From: an uncultured Bacteroidales bacterium
GTDB taxonomy: Bacteria > Bacteroidota > Bacteroidia > Bacteroidales > FEN-979
DNA: 34,927 nucleotides
Assembly (NCBI GenBank): GCA_903929315.1
Contig: CAIYUC010000009.1
Coordinates: forward strand, 1 to 34,927
Direction of reading: 5' to 3'
The notes under the pieces: model-generated
Seen by the model: the letters and a program-made list of their open reading frames with translations, nothing else
Told to the model about the DNA's origin: nothing
Databases searched by the model: none
In this document: positions 17,733-26,850 of the stretch, in pieces
Position numbering within the stretch: the first letter of the stretch is position 1
Layout: each line of letters begins with the position of its first letter
Program-made: the position numbers and the translations under genes

Positions 17733-19115
17733 ATGAAAAAACTATTCTGCATTTTTATGTTCTTGTATCCAGTTGTTTTGTATGCTCAACAAAACGGGTA
17801 TAAATCTTCCCCATTGGATTATGCGTGGAAGAATGTTGGAAATGCAGGTTTCTCAGCAGGAGAAGCTGATTTTACAAGCCTTGCCTTCAGCCCATCTGGA
17901 GAACCTTATGTGGCTTATCAGGATTATGGAAATTCGGGTAAAGCGACAGTAATGAAATTTGATGGAAACAGCTGGGTGAATGTTGGAAATGCGGGTTTCT
18001 CGGCAGGAGAAGCTAAGTATACAAGCCTCGCCTTTAGTTCCTCTGGTCAACCTTATGTAGCTTATAAGGATGATGGAAATTCTGAGAAAGCAACGGTAAT
18101 GAAATTTAATGGAACCAATTGGGTGAATGTTGGAAATGCGGGTTTCTCAGCAGGAGGAGCTCTTTTTACAAGCCTTGCTTTCAGCACATCTGGTCAACCA
18201 TATGTGGCTTATTCAGATGGGGGAAATTCTTATTCTGCCACCGTAATGAAATTTAACGGAACCAACTGGGTAAATGTTGGAAATGCGGGTTTCTCAGCGG
18301 GAATCGCTGATTATACAAGCCTCGCCTTCAACCTATCTGGTCAACCATATGTGGCTTATTCAGATGGAGGAATTTCTTATTCTGCCACCGTAATGAAATT
18401 TGACGGGACTAACTGGGTGAATGCAGGGACAGCGGGTTTCTCAGTAAAAGAAGCTAATTGGACAAGCCTCTGCTTCAGCCCCTCAGGAGAACCTTCTGTG
18501 GCTTATTCGGATGGTGCGAATTCCTATAAAGCAACGGTAATGGAATTTGACGGAACCGACTGGGTGGTTGTCGAAAATGAAGGGTTCTCAGCAGGAGAAG
18601 CTGATTTTACAAGTATCGCTTTATCTCCATTTGGAAGTCAAACTTATGTGGTTTATGATGATTGTGGGAATTCTTGTAAAGCCAGCGTAATGAAATTTGA
18701 CGGAGACAAATGGGTGTACGTAGGATCACAGGGCTTCTCTGTAGCAACGGTTCAATATACAAGCCTCGCCTTCAGTCCATCTGGGCAGCCTTATGTTGCT
18801 TATACGGATTTTGGGAATGGTGGTAAAGAAACGGTAATGAAATATGATTCTGTTTTTGTCGGTATCAATGAGCCACAGGAATCGAGGTTATCTCTGTATC
18901 CAAATCCTGCAACAGATAAAATTACCGTTGAAATATCAGGAGTAACAGAAGAAAACAATTTGGCAATTGTAAATATTGAGGGTCAGGAATTAATAAGACA
19001 AAAAATAACAGGTCGCACGATACAGATTGATATTAGGAGTTTGCCACCTGGCATATATTTCCTGAAAATAACTTGGGAACGAATGGTGCAGGTTGAGAAG
19101 ATAATCAAGGAGTAA
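17733..19115 (+). CDS. T9SS-exported protein of seven tandem 49-residue repeats
   Basis: This 460-residue protein starts with a signal peptide (LFCIFMFLYPVVLYAQQ). The body is seven tandem units of 49 residues: (N)VGNAGFSAGEA, (Y/F)TSLAFSPSGQPYVAY, then DGGNS-KATVMKFDGTNWV. This looks like a seven-bladed beta-propeller, one blade per unit. The first four units are nearly identical at DNA level and the last three diverge. The C-terminal ~75 residues (LYPNPATDKITVEIS to VEKIIKE) are a T9SS type A sorting domain. The start at 17733 is fixed by the promoter at 17652-17682. Ligand unknown; a surface or secreted binding role is inferred. Confidence 0.83.
   Translation: MKKLFCIFMFLYPVVLYAQQNGYKSSPLDYAWKNVGNAGFSAGEADFTSLAFSPSGEPYVAYQDYGNSGKATVMKFDGNSWVNVGNAGFSAGEAKYTSLAFSSSGQPYVAYKDDGNSEKATVMKFNGTNWVNVGNAGFSAGGALFTSLAFSTSGQPYVAYSDGGNSYSATVMKFNGTNWVNVGNAGFSAGIADYTSLAFNLSGQPYVAYSDGGISYSATVMKFDGTNWVNAGTAGFSVKEANWTSLCFSPSGEPSVAYSDGANSYKATVMEFDGTDWVVVENEGFSAGEADFTSIALSPFGSQTYVVYDDCGNSCKASVMKFDGDKWVYVGSQGFSVATVQYTSLAFSPSGQPYVAYTDFGNGGKETVMKYDSVFVGINEPQESRLSLYPNPATDKITVEISGVTEENNLAIVNIEGQELIRQKITGRTIQIDIRSLPPGIYFLKITWERMVQVEKIIKE
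17832..18849 (+). repeat. 147-bp coding tandem repeat, seven copies
   Basis: Units begin at 17832, 17979, 18126, 18273, 18420, 18567 and 18717. Spacing is exactly 147 bp except for one 150-bp step, caused by an inserted codon in unit 6. High DNA identity among the first four units suggests recent amplification or gene conversion. Confidence 0.85.
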
Positions 19116-19375
19116 AATCACAGGTTATCGGTCAAGTCATTCTAACTTTGAGGCAGTAAACCCCTGTTTACCCAACTGATCACTCACCACCTTCCTGCAT
19201 CCATTCTTCCACATAAAAAACCCTACATTGTATGATCGCGTCAGGCACGTGTCAGAGATCAAATGGTTAATGAGTTGTTTACAGACGGATTCTATGACGG
19301 TTCAGAATTTAAACAGAATCACGTCTCAATTTAGGAGTAATCAATTGGATGTATCACCATAAAACACGCAAGAAA
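19116..19375. other. Noncoding stretch before the caspase block
   Basis: I see no gene, tRNA or convincing promoter here. It contains a 15-base string (19242-19256) also present at 1894-1908, which may be coincidental. Codon-like order is absent in all frames. Confidence 0.4.
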
Positions 19376-19471
19376 ATGAAAAAATCACTTTCAATTGTAA
19401 GGAAAAAAATTCAAAAAAATGAAGCGGTGAAAAGAAGTAACCAATACTGTGGATCATATATTATAAAATGA
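19376..19471 (+). CDS. Possible 31-residue basic leader peptide
   Basis: This short ORF encodes MKKSLSIVRKKIQKN, then EAVKRSNQYCGSYIIK. It is strongly basic and has one Cys. Its TGA overlaps the ATG of the caspase gene (ATGA at 19468-19471), an arrangement that often means translational coupling. It could be a genuine small gene, a leader or a chance ORF; no family is recognised and no ribosome binding site stands out. Confidence 0.35.
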   Translation: MKKSLSIVRKKIQKNEAVKRSNQYCGSYIIK

Positions 19472-21489
19472 ATAAAACGATAGTAATATTAGTTGTCATT
19501 TCCTTAATGAATTTTGCTGATTCCTATTCGCAAAACCATTTTCCGGTTAAGCATGCATTTGTTGTAGCAATCAGTAATTATTCACCCTCTTCCGGTTTCA
19601 GGCATATTGATGCGGATAATGATCTCAGGATTATCATGAAATTATTGCGGCAGCAAGGGTTCACGGATACTATAGTTTTGGCAAACGGGCAGGCGACCAA
19701 AGAAGGATTTATCCTGTCCTTCAAGAAACTGCGTTCAAATGTTCATCCGGGAGATATTGTATTCATCCATTTTTCCACACATGGTCAGCAAATCGAAGAT
19801 CTTAACGGGGACGAGACAGATGGCCTGGATGAGGCCATTGCATTATATGATTCCCAAACCACTGGCAGCAATGATTACAAGGGACAAAATCACCTGATAG
19901 ATGATGATTTCGGGATAATGATCGAACAATTGAGAACAGATCTTGGTAAGGAAGGTGACCTCCTGGTAATGATTGACGCCTGTCATTCAGGAAGCATGAG
20001 CCGTGGGCTGGATACAGCAATAATAAGGGGTGGCTATCCTCCGATAATGCTTACTCCACAGGAAACCGGCATAAAAACAAGAGGCGGGAACAGTTCAATA
20101 CGGTTAACCTCCGGAAAAAAGAACGAGGTCCCTGAAACCAAAAGCGTAGGGATGTTCTCGCGGGTCAATCAAAGTAAAACAGAGGATCTGGCAAATTATA
20201 ACATTTTTTCTGCTTGTGAGGACAATGAGATAAGTTCTGAATATTATTATAACCACAATTATTTCGGACCCCTTACCTGGGCATTTCTGAATGCCATGCT
20301 GAACAATAACAGCGATAATTATACATACACCAAGCTGTTTCATGATATACAATTTGAAATGATCTCCATGTTTGAGCATTACATGACAAAGCAAAGCCCA
20401 ACTATGGAAACAGCTGAAACCGGAGGGGCTGATAAAATTATTTTCGGAGGAAAAGCAGTAAAGCAGCAGCATTTTTTTACCATCGATAAATTTTTAGGGC
20501 CTGATAAACTCATAATCGGGGGAGGAAACATTTCAGGGATTTTTGACAGCACTACCGTTCTGGTTTATCCTTCGGGAACATTGGATCCCAGGAAAGCAGG
20601 ACCGCCGGTTGTCCGTGGCATAATTATTCAATCGGGGTACATGGAATCTACTGTTCAGCTCAATTCATCCCTTAACATCGACAAGCCTGGAGATTACTGG
20701 ATATTTATTGATGACAGGAAATTAAGCGGATACCGGGTCAGGCTAAACCTGGGAAATTTCATCGATGCCGATCTGAAAAAACAGGTCCTTGCAGAGTTAA
20801 GGGATTGTAAATATGTTGAAATAACTACAGACACACCATCCTATATCCTGGAACAAAAAAAGAATACCAAAAATGAATTGATGCTTGAACATGCCCGGAG
20901 CAGAAAACTATACAAAGAAAATATCTTGCCAGGCAATCTCGGGAAAACCATGCTAAACCTTGCCCAGGTTCAGTTCCTGAAAGGGCTGCAGGTATCAACT
21001 CCGGGTATCGATATGGATATCTCGTTTATGCCGCCGGATACATCCCGCTTTTTGAAGTCTAAATTCATAGACATAAAGACCATGCGGAATACATTGAGGG
21101 AAGGGATAGATACTGCAATACTGTGGATTGTCAATACAGGTAAAAAAAGCTTTTATTTCAATATCATAGATATTGACCCGGAAGATAATTTTAATGTCAT
21201 ACTTCCTAATACTGACAAGGCTATTTCAGAATGCTTCCTGCGACCGGGACAGACGTTTCATGCCAGAAATACATTTAAAAAGCCATATGGAATTGAAACA
21301 TTGAAGATTATTGCTTCCGAAAAGAAATTTGATCTGCGTCCTGTAATTAACAATATGGACAAAACCAGGAGCGTATTGGGAGATCTGGAAAATTTGTTCA
21401 ATAGCGCTTATCAAATGAGAGGAGCGCCATCCATGCCGGAATCAGCAGAACTTGCCACATTTAACTTTTTTTTCGATATCATTAAATAA
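19468..21489 (+). CDS. Exported caspase-like (C14) protease
   Basis: This 673-residue protein begins with a signal peptide (residues ~1-21, ending SYSQ). A metacaspase-type domain spans ~27-320: VKHAFVVAISNY, then His105 in FIHFSTHGQQ, the acidic loop GDETDGLDEAI (often Ca-binding in metacaspases), and Cys172 in VMIDACHSGS. The catalytic His-Cys pair is intact. Between Cys172 and SACEDNEISSE (residues ~250) is a ~70-residue linker rich in Gly/Lys/Arg, possibly a processing segment. The C-terminal ~330 residues hold beta-rich segments without a recognised domain. It acts in the periplasm or beyond. A 9-bp gap to the next gene indicates an operon. Substrate unknown; cleavage after Lys/Arg would fit metacaspases. 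Confidence 0.85.
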   Translation: MNKTIVILVVISLMNFADSYSQNHFPVKHAFVVAISNYSPSSGFRHIDADNDLRIIMKLLRQQGFTDTIVLANGQATKEGFILSFKKLRSNVHPGDIVFIHFSTHGQQIEDLNGDETDGLDEAIALYDSQTTGSNDYKGQNHLIDDDFGIMIEQLRTDLGKEGDLLVMIDACHSGSMSRGLDTAIIRGGYPPIMLTPQETGIKTRGGNSSIRLTSGKKNEVPETKSVGMFSRVNQSKTEDLANYNIFSACEDNEISSEYYYNHNYFGPLTWAFLNAMLNNNSDNYTYTKLFHDIQFEMISMFEHYMTKQSPTMETAETGGADKIIFGGKAVKQQHFFTIDKFLGPDKLIIGGGNISGIFDSTTVLVYPSGTLDPRKAGPPVVRGIIIQSGYMESTVQLNSSLNIDKPGDYWIFIDDRKLSGYRVRLNLGNFIDADLKKQVLAELRDCKYVEITTDTPSYILEQKKNTKNELMLEHARSRKLYKENILPGNLGKTMLNLAQVQFLKGLQVSTPGIDMDISFMPPDTSRFLKSKFIDIKTMRNTLREGIDTAILWIVNTGKKSFYFNIIDIDPEDNFNVILPNTDKAISECFLRPGQTFHARNTFKKPYGIETLKIIASEKKFDLRPVINNMDKTRSVLGDLENLFNSAYQMRGAPSMPESAELATFNFFFDIIK

Positions 21490-21498
21490 TAACGAGTT

Positions 21499-22857
21499 AT
21501 GAAAAAACTTATTATAATCAGTATCCTGCTTTTTACATTCGCGTCCTTTGTGAGGGGCCAGGATCTTTTAATCCGATATGATTTTGTAAATAAGAATATT
21601 TATTTTTTCAAAATAAAAAAGCACAAAGATTTCACGAAACTTATTCCTTTGCGAAACCCGAGAATAGGTGCTAACAGGAATGTAAAAATCGAGTACATAA
21701 ATATTAATCCTTTTATATGGAACCAGCCCCGCCTGAACCTTGTCACGACCGCACAGGATTCAATATCATCTTCCAATCCTTTTGCCATGCTGCTTCCGCC
21801 CAGTATGTCCGGAGGAGGGTTGAGTTCCCTTAACTTCGGTATGAGCAGGGATGCGGGACCCTTAACGCCGCAGCAAAAGATGTGCGAATCTTGCCTGCAT
21901 TCACTTTATGGTGCTTATGATGAAATAAATACACTGAAATATAATTATAAGCTGACCAAACAGCAAATCCTCGACCAAACCAGAATGAAAATCCGGAATA
22001 TTATAAAAACCTGCGGCTCTCCGATCCGGATAGATACGTCAATAAATGATTTTAAGGCATCTGATTTTGATGCACTTAAGGCCTATCTCAAAGACATTTG
22101 TCCGATGACTATACCCGTTACTTCCCGTTCAGGAGATGATTCCAAAGTAGATTTATTTCTGGGAAATTCAGGCATTGCTGCTAATAATAATTTGGAAATA
22201 ATGCCAAAAGATGCACTAAATAAAATTGAACAGAATTACCTTACTGTATCTGACGCCGATTTTCTATATGAAAATTCATTTATTGTAAGTGATAAAGATG
22301 TGGTATTGCATATGGACTTTACCCTGACTGACGAATACAAGAAAAAAGCCAGTAAGGATAGTGCTTCAGCTGAAAAGAGCAGCAAACATCCGCTAACAGT
22401 TAAAGACGAATCCATATTCATTCCTGTTGCAGGAGGAATACGAATATCGAATTCTGCAGGAATTGGTTTTACTTATGTCGGCGCAGCAAGGAAAACATTT
22501 TATCTTCAAGGTGACAGTATATTGACATCCGCTGTCGATAATCGTATCGTTCCCGTGGTTGGTTCTTTTATCAATGCTTATTCTCGCGGTTTGGGTGTTG
22601 TGAACCTGGGAGGTTCATTCGGCGTCTGTGTTGCCTTTCAGGAAACCTTATCCATTAACTTTATGTTTGGCGCTACGGCTGTATTTGGAAGAAAAGAAAA
22701 ACTACTTCTTTCTGCCGGGTTTGTCCTGGCTCCTGTCAATGAGCTTGATAAAGGGTATTATGTGGGTATGCATTCAACAAATCCAGACTTTCCAACAAAA
22801 TTGAATTACAAACCCGGAATATTTTTCTGCATTCATTACAATGTTGGCAAATTCTAA
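21499..22857 (+). CDS. Exported protein of unknown function, partner of the caspase gene
   Basis: This 452-residue protein has a signal peptide (KKLIIISILLFTFASFVRGQ). I recognise no family. Visible features are a Ser/Gly/Met-rich loop (residues ~95-120), a CESC pair near 133, a helical middle, and a C-terminal third rich in alternating hydrophobic and Gly residues. It ends in the aromatic-rich NVGKF; a final Phe and beta-like strands suggest an outer-membrane-associated domain. It follows the caspase by 9 bp and so is probably co-translated with it. It could be a membrane anchor, activator or substrate. The call rests on context only. Confidence 0.6.
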   Translation: MKKLIIISILLFTFASFVRGQDLLIRYDFVNKNIYFFKIKKHKDFTKLIPLRNPRIGANRNVKIEYININPFIWNQPRLNLVTTAQDSISSSNPFAMLLPPSMSGGGLSSLNFGMSRDAGPLTPQQKMCESCLHSLYGAYDEINTLKYNYKLTKQQILDQTRMKIRNIIKTCGSPIRIDTSINDFKASDFDALKAYLKDICPMTIPVTSRSGDDSKVDLFLGNSGIAANNNLEIMPKDALNKIEQNYLTVSDADFLYENSFIVSDKDVVLHMDFTLTDEYKKKASKDSASAEKSSKHPLTVKDESIFIPVAGGIRISNSAGIGFTYVGAARKTFYLQGDSILTSAVDNRIVPVVGSFINAYSRGLGVVNLGGSFGVCVAFQETLSINFMFGATAVFGRKEKLLLSAGFVLAPVNELDKGYYVGMHSTNPDFPTKLNYKPGIFFCIHYNVGKF

Positions 22858-22971
22858 TTTTATTGTATAATATTATTCAGGATGCTCACAGGACCAAGCT
22901 TAATGGAGAATCATTGAGAAAAAGGTAAAAGATGAAACAAGATGTGAAGTATTATTGGCATAAAAATGGCA

Positions 22972-22979
22972 TAACTTTG
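22972..22979 (+). promoter_or_regulatory. Possible -7 box (TAACTTTG) before the pseudokinase-caspase gene
   Basis: Exact TAnnTTTG match 113 bp before the ATG at 23093. The nearest TTG (22955-22957) is only 14 bp away, shorter than the usual 19-21, so the promoter is uncertain. If real, this gene is transcribed separately from 19468-22857. Confidence 0.4.
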
Positions 22980-23092
22980 CAGAATCTATTCTAATGTTTG
23001 ATAAATGTTAAATATGGGCAGTTAATTTCAGAGGTCAATATCTAAAATAATTTAAAAATCTCAGAAAAAAGGAAATTATTCAACAATATAAA

Positions 23093-24985
23093 ATGAATAC
23101 GGAATTCGGAAGAAAAGGATTGGGAATTTCAAATTTGAAAAATGTTCTTCAGCCCGGCACCAGGTTGCAGAACGGAAAGTATATATTGTTAGAAGGTTAT
23201 GGTCAGGGACCGTTTACCATAAGTTACCTTGCGAGGCAAACTATTTTGGGCAAGAAAGTGATTATTAATGAATTCTTCATCTTAGAACACTGCTCACGTT
23301 CTGCAAATAATGAGGTAATAAATGAAAATATAATCGAAAATATCTATAGCAACTTTAGAGATAATTGGTTTGAAGAAGCAATATTACTTTCAAAATACAT
23401 TGGAAATGAACACTTTGTTACGGTATTGGATACATTTGAAGAGAACAATACAGCATATTATGTTACTGAATATATCAATGAAGAGGATCTTCGGACATTC
23501 ACCCTGGCCCAAAATGGAAAACACCTGGATGAGACTCAGGCGATCAATTTTATGACTCAAATTTCCACTGGTCTTTCTTTTCTTCACGAGAATAATATTT
23601 TTCACCTTAATTTATCTCCAATTAAAGTTTTAATTGATAAAAGTGGCAGGGCTGTAATTTTCAGCGTTGGGATCGCCAGGCACAAAATCCCCATTGAGGT
23701 TATAAGTGATATTCTGATCCTTGCAAAACCCGGTTATACCTCTCCGGAGCTTTATAATAAAGACCGCGAGTATGGGGTATTTTCCGATATTTATTCTGTT
23801 GGCGCAATTCTTTATTTTTTATTAACGGGAAAGGACCCCATACCGGCTCCTGAGAGATTTCATAAGCCCCTAGCCGAACCAAAGAGTTTTAACTCTTCTA
23901 TAACCAATCGTACGAATTCGGCTATTATGAAAGCCATGGCAATGAATCCTGAAGATCGTTATCAGAATTTAAATGAGTTTTTGCATGATTTACAGGATGA
24001 TTCAAGACAACCTGGTCGTACAAAAACTAAAAAAATAGTTTTTTATTCTGCTCTTGCTCTTATAATGGTGGCGATTATTTCATTCATTACAATAGAAAAA
24101 TTCAATCATTACAAGCCAATAAAACAAATCTCCGAACTGATCAATCATAAAAAAGTTAACCATTTGGATAAACTTTCACGACTATCATTAAATGAAGATA
24201 AAATTAGGGGTATGACATTGCTTAAAGATGCTGAAGCAAATGATTCACTTATAGTTGGGAAATATTATGCATTTCTGATAGGAATTGAGAATTATAAAGA
24301 CAGCCGGTATCAAAAACTGAGTGAACCAGTTAACGATGTGAAAGCTATGTATGATGTTCTTACTAATTTTTACACATTTGAGAAGAATAATGTAATTCTT
24401 TTAACAGATCCTGAGAAAAAAGAGATTTTCCGGACCTTGAATTTCTATCGTGATAACCTTAGCCCGAACGATAATCTGTTTATGTTTTATGCCGGTCATG
24501 GGTGTTATGATAATAAATCCAATATGGGATACCTTATCCCTAGCGATGCGGAGTACAAAATGGATGCAGACTGGATTTCTTTCCAGGACATCAGGAAAAA
24601 ATTTGAAGTCATCGCAGCGAAGCATATTTTATTGATAGCGGATGCATGTTATGCAGGAAGCATATTCCGGGGCGGGGATTCAAATGCTGAAGATGGGATC
24701 GACGATATGACTCTTGGGCAGTTAAGCAAGAAGAGCAGGACCGCATTTACCAGTGCATATCTCCAACCTGTTCCCGATAGAAGTGATTTCCTGAAATATC
24801 TGATCAGTAACCTGAAGAATAACAGGGCTCGCCTTTTTCTGAGTGAAGATTTATACATAAACACAAGGAACTCATTGATACGAAGTACCTCAAAAAAAGA
24901 TCCTGTCAAATGGGGAATTTTGCAAGATTGCGGAGATGAGGGTGGAGATTTTATTTTTATAAGAAGGACGAATGAACCAAATTAA
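23093..24985 (+). CDS. Pseudokinase-transmembrane-caspase fusion protein
   Basis: The 630-residue product joins three parts. Residues ~20-300 have a Ser/Thr kinase fold (glycine-loop relic GYGQGPFTISYLA, EYINEEDL hinge, GYTSPELY, SDIYSVGAILYFLLTG). The catalytic residues are replaced: the VAIK Lys by Asn59 (KVIINEFF), HRD Asp by Asn173, the catalytic-loop Lys by Ser175 (HLNLSPIKVL) and DFG Asp by Ser191 (IFSVGIAR). It should therefore bind but not phosphorylate. One membrane helix follows (~314-334). Residues ~390-620 are a caspase-like C14 domain with intact His469 (FYAGHG) and Cys519 (IADACYAGS). With no signal peptide, the pseudokinase should be cytoplasmic and the protease extracytoplasmic. 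I infer that the pseudokinase senses and the caspase executes. Confidence 0.82.
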   Translation: MNTEFGRKGLGISNLKNVLQPGTRLQNGKYILLEGYGQGPFTISYLARQTILGKKVIINEFFILEHCSRSANNEVINENIIENIYSNFRDNWFEEAILLSKYIGNEHFVTVLDTFEENNTAYYVTEYINEEDLRTFTLAQNGKHLDETQAINFMTQISTGLSFLHENNIFHLNLSPIKVLIDKSGRAVIFSVGIARHKIPIEVISDILILAKPGYTSPELYNKDREYGVFSDIYSVGAILYFLLTGKDPIPAPERFHKPLAEPKSFNSSITNRTNSAIMKAMAMNPEDRYQNLNEFLHDLQDDSRQPGRTKTKKIVFYSALALIMVAIISFITIEKFNHYKPIKQISELINHKKVNHLDKLSRLSLNEDKIRGMTLLKDAEANDSLIVGKYYAFLIGIENYKDSRYQKLSEPVNDVKAMYDVLTNFYTFEKNNVILLTDPEKKEIFRTLNFYRDNLSPNDNLFMFYAGHGCYDNKSNMGYLIPSDAEYKMDADWISFQDIRKKFEVIAAKHILLIADACYAGSIFRGGDSNAEDGIDDMTLGQLSKKSRTAFTSAYLQPVPDRSDFLKYLISNLKNNRARLFLSEDLYINTRNSLIRSTSKKDPVKWGILQDCGDEGGDFIFIRRTNEPN

Positions 24986-25084
24986 CCTTGACAACTTCCA
25001 CCAAATTCTTTCATCAGCTATGATTCTGCTGTCTTAGTTTAAGTATGCTTTCTTTAATCCTTCTGCGTTCCATCAGGATAATTT

Positions 25085-25092
25085 TATCTTTG
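25085..25092 (+). promoter_or_regulatory. -7 box (TATCTTTG) before the 77-residue-repeat gene
   Basis: Exact TAnnTTTG match, 77 bp upstream of the ATG at 25170. No clear TTG is present at the proper distance. It suggests independent transcription of the gene at 25170. Confidence 0.45.
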
Positions 25093-25169
25093 TAGTAAAA
25101 AAAATTTGGCTTACAGTCAGTCATACAAAGAAAAGTTACCCGAAGCACCTTATTGATCAATCCTTTTTT

Positions 25170-26162
25170 ATGGATCCGGAAGAAAACTTAGACGAAGAAA
25201 AACTCAGAAACTATAACGAGCTGAAAAGTCAGCTTGAGAATGCCCTTGACAAGGTCAGCCAGACAAATGACCTTCGTGAAGCCAAAGGATACCTGATAGA
25301 GATTCAGAACAGTTTCAAGGGATTAAAGTTACAAGGTGAAGACCGGGAAGAACTTTACCACAGACTCCAGAAAGCATTTGAAAAAGTCAACAATCAAATT
25401 GAGGAAGAACGCAGGAATTTTGAAAACGAAGCTTTCGTGAATTATGTAAATTTAAAAGCCAAAGTTGACGATGCAGTTTTACTGGCAGACAAACCGGAAA
25501 ATTTTAAAGAAACCTGGGATTTTCTCGTTGAAGTACAGTCCCTTTTCAAAGGAACCAGGCTTTTACGGGAGCATCGCGAAGAGCTTTATGTGCTTCTCCA
25601 GGGAGCTTTTGATAACCTGAAGACTTTACGTGAAATAGAAAAATCTGATTTTGAGAAAGAGGCAATTACCAATTATGAACGCCTGAAAGCTCTGGTAGAA
25701 AAGGGTTTCAACCAAGCCCGGGAAACAAACCAATACAAGGAGACCAGAGAATTTCTGAAAAAGATTCAGTCGGAATTCAAGGGTACCAGACTGGCCAGGG
25801 AGCAGAGGGAAGAACTCTATTCCCGCCTTCAGACTGCTTTTGATATTCTGGGTAAACGTCTCGATGAATTTTTCCGGGAGAAGAAAAAGAATTGGGAGGT
25901 AAAAATGCAATATAAGCTTTCTGAATATTCAATGGATATTTTTGATCTGGAAGAAAGCCTGAGAAAAGATCGGTCTTTCCTTCAGGAATTGGAAGACCAG
26001 TTGGATATTGCAGAGTCAGGAGGAAAGGGAAGCATCGCCATCACGGGGTTGAAGGCCAGGATTTCTTCAACCATTACAAATATCGAAAGAAAAGAAAAAC
26101 AGATCAGAGACCTGGAATCTGGCATGAATAAATTGAGAGACCGGTTGGAACCGGGAGAATAA
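25170..26162 (+). CDS. Cytoplasmic three-repeat coiled-coil protein (DUF349-like)
   Basis: This 330-residue acidic/basic helical protein has no signal peptide. Three repeats are spaced exactly 77 residues apart: NYNELK, NYVNLK and NYERLK at residues 14, 91 and 168, each followed by an FKG-x-(R/K)-L motif (49, 126, 203) and REELY. Each unit resembles a DUF349 helical hairpin, including the FF-ended last unit (LDEFFREKKKNW). The final ~80 residues form a long coiled coil rich in Glu/Lys (IERKEKQIRDLESGMNKL). Function unknown; DUF349 proteins elsewhere are linked to stress or nucleic-acid handling, but the assignment here is by pattern only. It is the last gene of the caspase block and may or may not belong functionally. 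Confidence 0.6.
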   Translation: MDPEENLDEEKLRNYNELKSQLENALDKVSQTNDLREAKGYLIEIQNSFKGLKLQGEDREELYHRLQKAFEKVNNQIEEERRNFENEAFVNYVNLKAKVDDAVLLADKPENFKETWDFLVEVQSLFKGTRLLREHREELYVLLQGAFDNLKTLREIEKSDFEKEAITNYERLKALVEKGFNQARETNQYKETREFLKKIQSEFKGTRLAREQREELYSRLQTAFDILGKRLDEFFREKKKNWEVKMQYKLSEYSMDIFDLEESLRKDRSFLQELEDQLDIAESGGKGSIAITGLKARISSTITNIERKEKQIRDLESGMNKLRDRLEPGE

Positions 26163-26270
26163 AATATGGTATTTGTTAAGGGTTATGAATTTATCATCAT
26201 TTTCTGAACATAATCCATTGGGAAAACGCAAATGTAAATAATAATGAAAGACCCGTAAGATAGATTAATA

Positions 26271-26850
26271 ATGACAAAGAAAAACAGAATTTGGATTTAT
26301 CTAGTAGCTATAATGGGAGTGTTTTTAATGCATTCAAGCAGTTGCAAGAAGAAAGATGATAACAACAATCCTACTACAACAGCCGGAAAAGTAACCGACA
26401 TAGACGGGAATGTTTACGATACAGTAAAAATTGGTACACAGATATGGATAATTGAGAACTTAAAAACTACTAAATACAACGATGGCACTTCGATACCGAT
26501 GGTTACAGATAGTGCGGCTTGGATCAATTTAACCACTCCCGGATATTGTTGGCATAAAAACACTTCTGCTTCTTACAAAAATACTTATGGTGCTTTATAT
26601 AACTGGTATGCAGTAAACACTGGCAAACTTGCCCCAAAGGGCTGGCATGTGCCTTCCGATGCCGAATGGACCACCCTGATCACCTATTTGGGTGGTGACA
26701 GTATAGCAGGTGGAAAGATGAAAGAAACAGGCATGTCACATTGGTTTTCACCAAATACCGGGTGCAACCAATAAAAGTGGGTTTACTGCTCTCCCGAGTG
26801 GCTGGCGTTGGTACGATGGTAGCTTTACCACCGTTTCGGTTCATTCTTGA
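26271..26850 (+). pseudogene. Frameshifted, truncated FISUMP lipoprotein
   Basis: The start is intact: a lipoprotein signal (MHSSSC lipobox) and the opening of the FISUMP domain (DIDGNVYDTVKIGTQIWIIENL, GALYNWYAV, GWHVPSDAEWTTL, GGKMKETG). A one-base loss near 26762 turns the expected TGATNKSGFTALPSGW into a premature stop at 26774. The second frame continues correctly (KSGFTALPSGWRWYDGSFTTV) to a TGA at 26848, and the conserved C-terminal W-W-T-(A/S)-T-E and FSVRC motifs are missing. The DNA then turns directly into the toxin-antitoxin operator region at 26927, suggesting that arrival of that locus removed the 3' end. Confidence 0.75.

Noticed and set aside
1894-19256. 15-base string CAGGCACGTGTCAGA shared at 1894-1908 and 19242-19256
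   Set aside because: In a 35-kb window a 15-base match somewhere is expected by chance roughly half the time, and the flanks do not extend it.
23093-24000. Active Ser/Thr kinase
   Set aside because: The Lys, HRD Asp and DFG Asp positions are all substituted, so catalysis is not expected.
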